A DNA stretch of 64,000 nucleotides from Chlorops oryzae (Eukaryota; Arthropoda; Insecta; Diptera; Chloropidae): contig CM035807.1 in NCBI GenBank assembly GCA_020466095.1, forward strand, positions 54,730,555-54,794,554, given 5' to 3'. Shown here piece after piece: positions 9,725 to 20,516 of the stretch (position 1 is its first letter; the number at the start of each line of letters is the position of its first letter). The translations under genes and the position numbers were made by a program. The notes beneath the pieces are model-generated. The model searched no databases, was not told where the DNA came from, and was given only the letters and a program-made list of their open reading frames with translations.

Positions 9725-10449
9725 TTGTCTATCCAAGCTTGGCGAGATTGAGCGCTTAAATATAGAAAGCTTTGAAAACCACGAAGTAATCGATGAAAAC
9801 GTCAATCGCGATCAATATCTCAACTTGTCTGAGGTAACTAAGGAATTCGCAACGCAATTTGTGCGGCTCACAATTCGGAGAAAATTAAATCGGACTGTTC
9901 CCGTTTTGTTGAGTCCTTTTGACGTTCATTGCATTCAATTAATACTAAAACATAGAGAAGAAGCTGGCGTTGAAAAAGGAAATAACTATATATTTGCTAA
10001 CCCTAATTGCAAAGGCCTTGGAAAAAAAGTATCTACGCGCTTGCAATCTCTTACGCCGTTTCTCCATGGCATGTAATGCGCGCGTTCCTAGTTCCTTGAG
10101 AGGTACTATGCTGCGCAAGCATATTGCTACATACACTTCGATGCTTAACGTTGAAGAGGGACAGATTGACAGGCTGGCTAATTTTATGGGGCATCATAAA
10201 GATATTCACAAAAACATATACAGAGTTTCCGTGCCAGCTAGAGAAATAACAGAGGTATCCCAACTTCTTATAGCTGCAATTGGCGACACTGTAGAGGACC
10301 GTGAGAATGATAGTGATGCTGAAAATAGTGATTGCCAGCCATATCACTTGGATGAAAATTTTTATGATAACAATCCCAGCGTTCCTCCTACTCGTTCCAT
10401 TCCAGAGGCATCAAATTTAAAGCGTCGGAGCCGTAAGTTTTCCGATTAA
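9725..10449 (+). pseudogene. Tyrosine-recombinase-like C-terminal half of a zinc-finger gene (frameshifted, inverted)
   Basis: The frame opens at about 9725 after a pyrimidine-rich stretch ending in AG (possible splice acceptor), runs to about 10,025 and continues in another frame to 10,449. The shift falls in the A7 run near 10,023-10,029. The second half contains 'LRGTMLRKHIATYTSML' and 'RLANFMGHHKDIHKNIYR', which match the R...H..H/Y pattern of tyrosine recombinase-like domains in a family of insect C2H2 proteins of unknown function. The matching N-terminal half is nearby on the minus strand (10,591-12,244), so the gene appears split by an inversion. Alternatively this is a Crypton-related mobile gene. 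Confidence 0.65.
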
Positions 10450-10590
10450 TAATTTTGGAAATTTATTTTAACCAAGCAGTCTTGGCGAATTTTCGATTTA
10501 AAATTGAAACTGAGTCTGAGCAGTTCTTTTTTAAGTAATTAAACAGTTTTTTTATGTCCTCCTTGTCAGGCAAAATAATCCTTTTTTTCG

Positions 10591-12244
10591 CTATTTACTT
10601 GTTTGATCCTCATTAGCTTTTTTGTTTATAATAACAGGGATTTCCTGTTCCCAAAGTAATAAAAAATTTTCAACTTGAAGTTTTTTGCTCTCATTTCCAT
10701 TTTTTATACACTCTACACACAAGGTTTTTCCGCATTTTTTGATAAGCGTAGTCAATGTGCTTGCTGTTCCTGTGGCATCGAAAACCATGCTTTCGCAGTT
10801 CCATCGAGCAACTTTTCTGACGCAGGTAATCACTAAGTCGAAAAAAACTGGTTTGAAGGCATCCGCAAACTCTCGTATTTCTCCTTTGGACGCTTCAAGC
10901 AATTGCAATTTAATTCGGCCGAGAAGACGGAGTTGTCCGCGAATCATATCGTGCTGATGGAGTAATCCATATTTTTCACACAATTTGTTTCCAAATAAAA
11001 TTACAAGTTCATCGTATTTTATTGATTTCGTAATATCATCATCCCTTAATACAGGGAATGCTTTGCGGCGTAATGTAGAATTTGCCATTGGATGCATATA
11101 TCTTGAAGTCGATCTACCCGAAATTAAAACGTTTCGATCGCCTCTTTTAGCTTTGTGATGGCATCTCCGAACATGAATGCGTATTGCATTGCATTGAAGT
11201 TGCAAAGAACCCTTTGCATATCTTACAGCAGGTGTAGTTCTCTGAAGTATTTTTTGAAGATTTTTGCTTTTGGCGAGACTATAAGTACACCCGTATTAAG
11301 CTTCGAATTCGTATTATGTTTGAAGTCCCCACGTTTTCGCAAATTCGCTATTAGTTCTGCCCTTTCAGCACTTCTTTTTGGAAGATATAATAGCTGCTTC
11401 ACCTCCTCCTCCTGATTATGCTTCTTTTCTAAATGGCGAGGCAACTTTGCCTGCAATTTTCCACAAAAAATACAGGCATGCTTCTTTGTTGCTCCTCCGT
11501 TAGATATTGGAACTTCTAAATTGCGGATATCTACAATGGATGTACTTGAAGAAAGAAGTTCCGAGCTTGTTGTCGAGTAGGACTTCGATGACTTATTTAG
11601 AAGATCATTTTCCTTATCAGCGCTCACATCATCTGCGCTTGAGTCGATTTCCGAGTTCACGTAGTTGGGATCGTCCTCGGTGTTGTTGCTAAAATCTCTA
11701 CTATCTGAAAACTCCTGCGTATTTTCTCCATGGTTGGCGTTATATTGGTATGTTGAAGCGAAGGGTGTCCTTCTCAAATTATTACATTTCGGCGTCGAGA
11801 AGCTTATAGCACAATTTACTTTTTGCAATTTGCTTTGGCTCGTGAGTTCATCTGTAAAAGCAATATATGAGATGAACAGTTAAATGATATTACATCTACA
11901 TTGGCGATTAGATTTTCTGTTCAAATCGATCTCTAAGAATCCATCAATCACAATTAATAAATTTTACCTCCGAAAACAGTACCCGTTGTAACCATTTTCT
12001 CCTTCGCGTCCATCAGCTCTTTCTTGCAATCTAATGAAGAAAAGAATCAGCATGTTATATTTAGAAAATCGAAATCTTTCATACCCGATGTAGACAATAG
12101 CACTGCATCGTACCACCCTCCGCTATGTTTTGCGACACATTCTTTCCCTTTAAAATTTTTAAGGAATTTACTTTTAATAACAAACGTTTTTTGGTGGTTC
12201 TTAAATTTTATTAACGAGAACATCTTCAATACTTTTCCCGCCAA
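10591..12244 (-). pseudogene. C2H2 zinc-finger/recombinase-like gene, N-terminal half with two short introns
   Basis: Exon 1 is 12,244-12,085 (starting MAGKVLK), then a GT-AG intron of 54 bp. Exon 2 is 12,030-11,968, followed by an intron to 11,852. Exon 3 starts at 11,851 and stays open through an acidic, Ser-rich part to a C2H2-like finger (CIFCGKLQAKLPRHLEKKH). A second finger near 11,220-11,150 is broken by two frameshifts, after which 11,205-10,591 continues with a conserved helical region (ending KKANEDQTSK). Exon phases fit. The C-terminal half sits inverted at 9.7-10.4 kb. I recognise the family as insect C2H2 proteins of unknown function; this copy is broken. Confidence 0.65.
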
Positions 12245-12774
12245 AACATTTCGATGAAGCTTGGTTGATTGTTTCCATTCTGTATTTGAGTTTTAACAAA
12301 AAATCCCTTCAAAGCCATTCAAGGGATTTTTCCGATAAGTTTTCGATAGAAGCCCATTATACGGTCATATGTATGTGCCGGCTTACACGTACGTCGTTGT
12401 TGGATAGAGGAGTTCGGAGATTTCTTTTCCTGCTCTCCTCCCTTCGACAACCTGCTTTTTGATGAACGATATTGACGGCATGTGTAAGCGGGTGCTATAT
12501 GTTCACGATATGTGTATATGCAATAAAAGCGAATTCTACAACATGCTTGTCGGTTTTGAGAAAGTTTAGATTTTTCTTTCGGTTTGACGTGTATGTTGTG
12601 TGATACAAATGGCTGCATCATGCAGTTATATATCGTCCAATATATCGTGTAATACTTTTTCGCCCAAAATTGAAATAAAATGAAGTTTTATAACATGATC
12701 GTCCATTTAAAGAATTTTTGAATCATGCTAAGTGTGTCAACATATACTCGTATGACCGTATAGGTCTAAGGTCG
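12245..12774. other. Intergenic, 5' of the zinc-finger gene
   Basis: I see nothing definable here. It would hold the promoter of the minus-strand gene if that is still transcribed. Confidence 0.4.
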
Positions 12775-12782
12775 GACATACC

Positions 12783-14398
12783 TAAGGCTCGTATATATTT
12801 TTAGGCAAAAAAAAAGGTATATTCCCTTAAATCTTCTGGGTTTTAAGGGATGTCGCGCTGTAAAAAAAGTGATAATATAAGGGATATTTTCCAATACATA
12901 TTTTCGGACTTTTTGATGAATTTTAACGTTTATGAATTAAAAAGTGACCGGATTTCAAGCACAAAAACTGATTTATATTTATTTTTAAATAACAATACAA
13001 ATTTTTAAAAAAAGCAAAGCTTTTTTTTTAAACTTAAGAGATCATAAATACGTATAAACATATGTGTATACAAAAGTATACAACGGCACAAAAACTTTTT
13101 TGACGATTATCGGATGAGAGGTGAGTCATTTTTATCACTTCTCATTCGCATTTTCATACAAGCCGTCTTCGAAAACTAAATTGAGGCCTTTTAAACTAGT
13201 CACTATTGAGCGTCTATTTTGATTTTTATTCCCTTTTAGTGTTACATACGTGGCCCCACGTGCAAATAGAGCACAAAACGATCTATCAAGTACATGCAAC
13301 CAAAAAATGCTAGATTTTTATGAAGTGAGAATCAACGTCAACAGTTATGTTACCCGTCTGAAGTCTCATTCAGTGGAAAAATTGCTTCTTTCACCAAATT
13401 ATCATTGTTCGAGATTAAGTGTTTCCCTGTCGGCTTGTAAAATTCCCAGCTTGTAACATCCCAGCCGGAAATTTCACTACTTCTGCAGTACTTCCGAAGT
13501 GGTGAAAATTCATGCTGCGAGTACTCGCATTACTAACCCTTACTTCTAATGAAGTTTGTTCATGTGTTATTCAGTTGGTAAAGGAGTGTATGACCTTGAC
13601 CCGCATGAAAACTTCATTTGGGAAAAGAGCACGTGCTGGTTGGCTTAAGAAGGATCCAACGTGCACGATTATTTCATTTGAAAAAAGAGTATATAATCCA
13701 AATACAAATGAAAGTTTCATTTGAAATAAGTTTACGCTACTGGGATCTGGGAGGTAAAGAAAGATAAATATTTTTTTTTTAAATTTTAAAATGTTTTATT
13801 TCCATGTCTGTTAAAAGTACTTCATTGACTATGTTATAATATAACGCTAGCTCATAGTGTTGATCAACAATAACATAAAACATTAACGATTCCATCACAA
13901 TTTTTTAGTTTTAAATGCACTTGGATGAAAAGCAGAAGTGAATGAAATTTGCTCAAAAAATGTCTTAATCATAGCAGAAAATTTTAAATATGCAAAACAC
14001 TGTTTTTATGAAAATTGCATAAGATATTTATTGGAAAAAGGAGTAATCAACCCTTTTTCAAATGAAAATTTCGTTTGAAGAAGGATCTCTTGTAACGAGC
14101 TCTTGCTTCCATGAAATTTTCACTACAAAACCATTCGAAACAGCACCAATTGGTCTCTTTACAAATGCATTCTTCCATACTTCTGCATCGATGATTTTCT
14201 CATGCATGCGATAATGTCCGGCTGGGATTGCTTCTAGTCCGAGTTAACGATTCGCATGTTGAAAATCTTCCACACAGGGACTATGAAAATAAGGACTTGT
14301 AAGGGAAAAAAGGGATTTCGGAAAATTCCAAGGGCCAACATTTTTAAACGAAATAAAAGGGACTATCCCTTAAAAAAAAGAGACAGATACGAGCCTTA
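12783..14398. mobile_element. hAT-like non-autonomous DNA transposon
   Basis: The 1,616-bp element is bounded by 12-bp perfect terminal inverted repeats (TAAGGCTCGTAT at 12,783 and ATACGAGCCTTA ending at 14,398). It is flanked on both sides by the identical 8-mer GACATACC (12,775-12,782 and 14,399-14,406). An 8-bp target duplication is typical of hAT (and P) elements. No transposase is recognisable. The subterminal parts contain repeated AAGGGA/TCCCTT motifs on opposite strands. Confidence 0.85.
13459..14229. repeat. Nested imperfect inverted repeat inside the hAT-like element
   Basis: ATCCCAGCCGGA at 13,459 and TCCGGCTGGGAT ending near 14,229 are inverted, with further weak complementarity inside (TACTTCTGCA / TGCAGAAG type). 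Between them are repeated 'tttcatttgaaa'-like motifs. It may be a smaller MITE nested in the larger element, but no matching target duplication is clear. Confidence 0.45.
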
Positions 14399-14406
14399 GA
14401 CATACC

Positions 14407-15500
14407 TAATGCATGATTCGGAACTCTTAGTTCGTCGGTGAGAGACGTAAGAGGCATGGAAAATGTTCTATGCCTCTTGCGTCTGTCCAGTGATTGTCGG
14501 CTAGTATGGAAAATCGTTGATGGTGGTATCTACTTGAGTAGAGACCCTGGTGTCATTTTGTATACAAACATGCGATAACTTTTTGATGCTTATTTCTATC
14601 TATTAAAATCACTCAGAGGATGAAAAGAAAGACCATTCTCTTGCTAAGCAAAACACAATTACGCAGACTGCTAAACACAGGAAACGTGTGTCTGCCAAGG
14701 CTCTAAATTCCAATAATAATTACATTTAAAAAAAATGAAAATGATATCATGTCTTAGTACAAATTGGTAGCAGGGTCTCAACTCAACCAGAGGCAAGACA
14801 TGGAGAAAGCAGCAGGGTTTCTACTAACTCCATAAAATACCAAGCCAAGCAGATAGCAGCAGGGTTTCTACTAACTTCATAAAATAGTCTGAACAGTAGT
14901 GATCAGTGGTATTGTCCGTAATTAGATTACACTTGAGGCACGGCAGGTCGTATTTTTTGGTTAAGAACGTAATATTTTTGTCGATTTCTTCATATGTTAC
15001 AGTGTGTGCAATTGCCCCGAAGTCCCGAAACTATACTAAACATAAAATTGCGCGGTGTTGCCATACTTCGAAAATTCTGTTTATTCCGTCTTACAAAAAC
15101 CCTTAATTAGAATATATTTGCACCGAAGGAGTACGGATTATAGTTCACTCAGGCGTATTTCAGTAAAGAAAAAGAGGAAATGTAGGAATAACGAGAAATC
15201 ACAGCCACAATACCAATGTAGAGAAACAGTCCGCAATCAATACCTTACATAAAAATCTAAACAATTAAAAGTTATATAGCTAACAGCAGGAACTTGATTT
15301 GAGCGATATTGATAAGGAAAATGATTAAGCGTTGAAAATTTTACCCTAAAATGTGAAGTAAATTTAATACTTGACTTGCCAATCCGAGTTATTATAAAAG
15401 TCTTCAAAGAATGCATTGTATATGAAAATTGTTCGAGGACGGTCCTCAAAGTATACAAATGTCCTCAAAAAATTCGATGCATCGAAAAAAAGTCCTGAAT
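14407..15500. other. Non-coding DNA with a short direct repeat
   Basis: No gene recognised. A roughly 60-bp segment beginning 'agcagggtttctactaact' is repeated directly at about 14,812 and 14,867, and a small palindrome (aggcatggaaaatg / ctatgcctctt) lies near 14,450. Short open frames here look accidental. Confidence 0.45.
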
Positions 15501-15508
15501 CTATCGCC

Positions 15509-15510
<2 letters not shown>

Positions 15511-15549
<39 letters not shown>

Positions 15550-15571
15550 AAAAAAACAGTTTGAAAAAAAA

Positions 15572-15602
<31 letters not shown>

Positions 15603-15606
15603 ATTT
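15511..15606. repeat. TA and AAAT microsatellites
   Basis: A TA dinucleotide run at about 15,512-15,543 is followed by an A-rich stretch and about nine AAAT units at about 15,570-15,604. Confidence 0.9.
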
Positions 15607-15659
15607 AAAAAAAAATATATATATGAGAAACTATTAAAATCTATATATAGAAAACCTTA

Positions 15660-16582
15660 ACTTTAAGTTGAAGTTATGACGGCAGCGAGGGATCCAGCAG
15701 GCGACATAAGCTCTTTCATCCAGATACCGGGAGTATCCAGTGGGCCACCCTCAAGCAAAATGGGTTGGTCTTTCCTGCGTCGTAACCGTTTGGTGTACGT
15801 TCCGACGAAGAGAACGTCATCGACACCACAATAACAAACAATGCCGAAATCCTTGATATTAACGACGAAGGCAGTCTACGAACTCCCACCGCACATAATT
15901 GTCGGGTGCAGGAAGTTTTTCAACCGTACAGTCACGAACGGAAATATTTCGTCATCAATCAAAGACAGCAGCAGTCTAAACAAACCAAAAACCAAGGTCA
16001 CTGAACACAAAAATTGGCAAATAATAAACAAGTGGCGACAAGAAACGCAAAGAAGTGATACAGGCAAACCCGGCGAATGTTCCAGGAAATTCACAAATGC
16101 GCTACAAGACAACGACAAAATGATCCCACCTCCCAGCCTTAATCCAATCTCTACTCTACCGATCCGCATGAATGCGTATCTATTTAAAAAAAAAGGGGGG
16201 AGGGATGTTGTGATCATGTCACAAGTATCGTGAGGCCACTGTGCTGAGCGAAAGCAGAAAAAAGAAGACAATAAGCACCAACGGCCTAAAAACTCTAAAT
16301 TGGGGCAGTTGAGTGCAAGACAAAAATGCATTCCAGCAAAATATGGAAGACCTAGAATGCGAGCCCAAAGTGAGCGAAAGAAAAGTTGCGCAAGAAGAAG
16401 ACGTCAGCAGAAACTGAAGAGAAAAGACGGCAGCGGGGGAGTACGACTGCAGCAGAGTTCGCGTCAGCGAACCTAGTTTTAAGTAATTTTAAGAATATTT
16501 TTAAGTTAATTTTAATTTTGAATTGTAAGAAACTTTCAGTTGTAATAAACCCATCGAATGAATATAATTAAAAAACGGAACA
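15660..16582 (+). mobile_element. 3' end and LTR of a plus-strand LTR retroelement
   Basis: A polypurine tract (A-rich then GGGGGGAGGGA, about 16,186-16,205) directly precedes TGTTGTGATC at 16,206. The segment ends in GGAACA at 16,582, giving a 377-bp LTR with TGTT...AACA ends and an AATAAA near 16,544. Upstream, 15,841-16,233 is open for 130 codons ending in the LTR, with no recognised domain. The element appears inserted into, or recombined with, the minus-strand BEL-1, whose protease sequence begins immediately after it. Confidence 0.65.
16206..16582 (+). repeat. 3' LTR (377 bp)
   Basis: The boundaries are set by the adjacent polypurine tract and the TGTT/AACA termini. It contains a polyadenylation-type AATAAA near its end. 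It starts with the same TGTTGTGA bases as the other LTRs of this window but is otherwise different. Confidence 0.65.
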
Positions 16583-17278
16583 ATCGAAATCGTTTGCGTA
16601 TTCCTTCTTTGAAACATTTTTAAATTACAACTCTTAAGGTACAACCTTAACAAGGCCAAGGTGAAAACGAATTCCCTTACCGCTGTTGGTGATTTCTGTC
16701 CGCCAATGCCAGAGAATTTGCGAAATTTTTGCGGTGTGGGAAGATTGCGCAGTTTTTGTTTGCTGTCGTCGAGGAATGCGCGCTGATACCCTTGATCCAG
16801 GAGCGCTCTCACAGTAAATCGCTCGCCCTGATGAAAAATATGCGCGAGGGCGGTAGGTAGAAGTATTTCAGTATGGCTGTCAGCCATACGCGTGTTTGCT
16901 CGGCGTGTAGACGTAGGGGCCGAAGGAGAAAGCATCATCGAATGTTGTGCGGAGTTGCTCGTCGTCAACGAGCCTAGCGTCTGGAACGACGAAAAGAGAG
17001 ATGAACCATTCGTTGATGTAGCAGGGCCGAGTCCATGCAAGGGGGCGTTGGGCCAGAGAACATGGTTGTCGCTGTCGGTCACATGCGCGAGTGCTGGCTG
17101 CGTGGAGACGGTCATCACAGGAGGAGAAAGAGATATCGGCGACTTTTTGGTGCAACAGCGGGGTTCGCCGTCGACGGGCCGGAGGTCTGGAAGGACGGAA
17201 GAGAAGCGTCATATGGTGAGACCGCGGAAGCATGTCCATGAAGCAGCATGTGGTGCCGCTCCTCACACTTCGCACATC
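16583..17278 (-). pseudogene. pol: BEL/Pao (BEL-1) protease region and gag end
   Basis: Minus strand. The frame 17,118-16,501 contains 'LPTALAHIFHQGERFTVRAL' followed by 'LDQGYQRAFL' and a FSGIGGQ segment, the characteristic pattern of the BEL/Pao aspartic protease (DUF1758-type, here L-D-Q-G at the catalytic loop). Other frames upstream carry Pro/Ser-rich linker, so the region is frameshifted. It is the 3' continuation of the BEL-1 gag found at 32,971-33,600, from which it is separated by the Polinton. Confidence 0.8.
17273..17278. other. Left 6-bp target-site duplication of the Polinton (CACATC)
   Basis: Identical to 32,971-32,976 on the other side. Six-bp duplications are the rule for Maverick/Polinton integration. 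On the minus strand the BEL-1 gag frame continues directly across the two flanks with a Cys/His pattern, which confirms the exact insertion point. Confidence 0.95.
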
Positions 17279-18214
17279 AGTAGGGGGGATATGTTCGTTC
17301 TGGATGTGCAACTTTTTTTGTATGGAAAATCGTAAAAAGACGCACATTGAAGATCTAGAAAATTTTTGTTCATTTGTATGAGATGTCGCACATTTAAGAT
17401 CTAGAAAATTTTTGTTCATTTGTATGAGACGTCGCACATTTGAGATCTAGAAAATTTTCGTTACTTTGTATGAGTAGTCGCACATTTAAGATCTAGAAAA
17501 TTTTTGTTCATTTGTATGAGACGTCGCACATCTAGAAAATTTTGGTTGGTTTATATGAGATGACATACATTTAGGTCTTTGGAAATTTAGGAAGTTTGTA
17601 TGAGATGACATACGTATAGGTCGTTGGAAATTTTTGGAGGTTTATATGAGAAGGTTCGCATTGAGCCTCATTGAAGAGGTGAGGGGGTGAGAAACTGTGC
17701 GGTAGGAGAGCATATATAGTTCAATATGTAAACATTGGGTTAGAGCTGGAGTTGACTTATCGCTACTGAAGTCATTGAGATGAAGATAAGGCATGATTTT
17801 TTAGCCAGAACAAGTTGAAGCTTGCCTCATTGAATGTTTTGAAAAATTAGTACATATATGTGTGAGTATGGTGTGGGTGAGAAACTGTGCGGTAGGAGAG
17901 CATATATAGTTCAATATGTAAACATTGGGTTAGAGCTGGAGTTGACTTATCGCTACTGAAGTCATTGATATGAAGATAAGGTATGATTTTTTAGCCAGAA
18001 CAAGTTGAAGCGTGCCTCATTGGATGTTTATTCAAAAATTTTTCAAGTTCAAGTTCAGTTCAATCAGGGGGATATTTTTGGGATTGAATGTTTTGAAAAA
18101 TTAGTACATATATGTGTGAGTATGGTGTGGGTGAGAAACTGTGTGGAAGTTTGAAGAAAAGTGTGAAGGTATAAAAATTTGTTCTATTGGCGCTATCAGT
18201 CTTACAAGTGAAGT
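17279..18214 (+). repeat. Left terminal inverted repeat of the Polinton
   Basis: It starts AGTAGGGGGGATATGTTCG. It then contains about six roughly 55-bp units (TTTGTATGAGA..GTCGCACAT..AGATCTAGAAAATTTT), three to four related units with GACATAC and GGAAATTT, and two copies of a 190-bp unit (spacing 190 between 17,690 and 17,880). The inner end, CTTACAAGTGAAGT (18,201-18,214), matches the inner end of the right TIR. It is shorter than the right TIR (936 vs 1,648 bp), partly because it has fewer 190-bp units. Confidence 0.93.
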
Positions 18215-18634
18215 GTGCATAAAATCAGATTTTCTCCTTTGACGTTGCCATTCTTTAAAGTGAAATCAAACAGTTCAGTTTAAATTTATCGAAAAATCGA
18301 TCGTGAGCGTCGGTTTCGAAAGTAGTGTCATCTTTAAGTGTATAAAATCCCCTTGGACTTGTCCAATGCGTATCGTGATCCTCGTATTGATAGAGACTAA
18401 CGTCCATCATCAAAGTTTACACTCAAAGACGAACGCAGACAATTCCGCCGTCAAACCCCCAGGTATGTGACCCTTTGCATCCTTTTCTGAAGTGTGCACG
18501 TAGCATTTAATATTTTTATTTAATGTAATATATTTTATATGTATATTTATTCCTTTCATTCCTACTGGGAACGTAGGGTTGAATTTAATATATTTTGCTT
18601 TTTTGTTTCTGGAATATAAAAATTAACAATCAAA
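18215..18634 (+). promoter_or_regulatory. Leader/promoter region of the Polinton polB gene
   Basis: A TATA-like TATAAAATCC lies at 18,341. A consensus-like splice donor (CAGGTATGTG, 18,460-18,469) precedes an AT-rich stretch up to the ATG at 18,635, so a 5'UTR intron is possible; no clear acceptor was fixed. Confidence 0.35.
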
Positions 18635-19731
18635 ATGAATAAGGCTTGCAAAATTTGTTTAAAGGAGTTTTCTTCGGAAACGGGTATGAAACGCCATAAA
18701 AGGGCAATGCATTTAAAGAACAATTTTTTATGGGAATATTGCGGTGTTATTTTAAAGAATCATTTTACTCTCAAACGACATTATGAGACACTTCATAGTA
18801 TGGAATTTCCAAACCAAGACCAAAACGATTCTAATATTCTGTGCGAATATTGCGGTATTAGATTTATAAACCGTTTTGCTATAAAAAGTCATTATGAGAC
18901 ACTTCATGGTACGGAATTTCAAATCCACGATCAAAACATGTCTGATGAAAACCTTGTCACGAAGAAATGTGAAGCATGTGAAGTAGATGTTATTATAACA
19001 GATTGGTCTTATCATCTGCGAACCAATCAACATAAAAAGAATAGCATTATTGACTTTAGTGAAAACCTCAAGAGGATAAGTCATGCTTTTAACGAAAAAA
19101 TGGAAACTCTAGTTTATGTGAATAAGGATGAAAGTATACTCATTTCAGAACAGTTCTTTGCAGCTGCAAAAACAGAAGTTCTGGACGCATTAAGCAAGAA
19201 ATGCAAAGATATTTTGGAAAAAATGAATGTTTTTCAAGAAAGGGATAGTGGATGGTCTCTTTTACGAATTGTTCACTTGGAAGTGAACATTAACCAATAA
19301 AGACCCATGAGAGGATCTGGTCATATAGTGCTTCCATTATGGATTCAGAAAAAACATGCTTGTATAAATGTTAAAAATAAAGATGAGAACTGCTTCAAAT
19401 GGGCAGTGATATCGTCCTTTCAAACAGGTCGAAATCTGAAAAAATGCTCAAATTATAAGCTAAATATAAAATTGGATCACATTACTACCCCAGATGGAAC
19501 TTTGCTCAATTTCTCCAACTTATCATTTCCAATGACATTGGATCAAATTAAAATTTTTGAGGAGAATAATCCAGAAATAAGTATAAAGGTTTTTGGATTG
19601 AATGAGGAGAGTAAAGCGATTGTTGGACCGTATTATTTTACTAGAGGAGAACAACAGAAGCATATAAATCTATTGTTTTTTGAGAAGGAAAACAATCAAA
19701 CGCATTATATATGGATTAAAAATATTTCAAG
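18635..19731 (+). pseudogene. Protein-primed DNA polymerase B, zinc-finger N-terminal exon
   Basis: The frame starts MNKACKICLKEF and has C2H2-like fingers (CKICLKEFSSETGMKRHKRA; CEYCGIRFINRFAIKSHYET; CEACEVDVIITDWSYHLRTN). After a single in-frame TAA at 19,298-19,300 the same frame continues with the conserved N-terminal polB region (ACINVKNKDENCFKWAV). It ends at a GT donor at 19,732 followed by a 97-bp intron. Polinton polymerases copy the element by protein priming. The stop is the only break in this exon. Confidence 0.85.
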
Positions 19732-19828
19732 GTTGGTAACCCAGAATATTTATCTTTATTCATTTAATTTTTTATTATTTTTATTATTATTTTTATTTAT
19801 TTATTTTTTTTTAAATTTATTTTTGTAG
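19732..19828 (+). other. Intron in the Polinton polB gene
   Basis: A GT...AG segment of 97 bp, very T-rich at its 3' half, ending TTTTTGTAG. Removing it joins the two coding frames in phase at an Arg codon, and the protein pattern continues smoothly into the exonuclease domain. Read through, it encodes only a low-complexity Phe/Leu string. Confidence 0.8.
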
Positions 19829-20516
19829 ATTAATCAGCTCTCAACTTTCTGCAAATCACAGAATGAAACATCTCTGTCATGGCTGTCTTCAATACACCTT
19901 ATCCAAGGAACGATTGGAAGCTCATAAATTGGTATGTAATCATGTCGTAACAAAGCTGCCAGACGAGGACAATAAAATTTTAAAGTTTCGTGCTCAAAAA
20001 AAGCAACTAGATGTACCTTTTGTTATTTACGCCGATTTTGAGTGCATTTTGGAAAATATATATATTAAAGATTCGAAGAAAGTTGTAAGCACTAAGCATC
20101 ATAAGCCAATGGCATTCGCTTATTTTATTAAATCTAAATTTGATGAAAGTTTGGATAAGTTTAGGATATATACGGGAGAGGATTGTGTTGAAGTGTTTAT
20201 AAAGAAATTAGTAAATGATTGTAAATTTCCTTATAGCAACTATTTAAGTGTTTGTAAACCAATGAATTCTCTTACAAAAGAACAAATGAAAAACTTAGCG
20301 GAGAGTTCAGTATGTCATATCTGTAATGAAGATCTTATTAATGATCGAGTTGCAGATCACTGTCATTTTACTGGAGATTTTCGTGGAACAGCTCATTCAG
20401 AATGTAATTTGAAATATCAGATATCGAAATTTATTCCAGTTTTCTTTCATAATTTTTCCGCCTACGACTGTCATTTATTTGTAAAAGAACTCACTTCCAT
20501 TCCGGAGACATAAGAG
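19829..20516 (+). pseudogene. Protein-primed DNA polymerase B, 3'-5' exonuclease region
   Basis: It contains a zinc-finger-like start (CHGCLQY...H..C), ExoI motif VIYADFECIL (Asp and Glu), an HNH/zinc-like insert (DHCHFTGDFRGTAHSECN) and the start of ExoII (FFHNFSAYDCHLF). The frame runs into a stop at about 20,514; the downstream frame continues the same protein, so one base has been lost or gained near 20,505. Confidence 0.88.

Noticed and set aside
15876..16331. Minus-strand frame of 151 codons
   Set aside because: It runs antisense across a polypurine tract and the start of an LTR; the hydrophobic product looks like a compositional artefact.
16880..17437. Minus-strand frame of 185 codons
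   Set aside because: It crosses the Polinton/BEL-1 junction and reads TIR subrepeats as protein, so it is a chimera of two elements.
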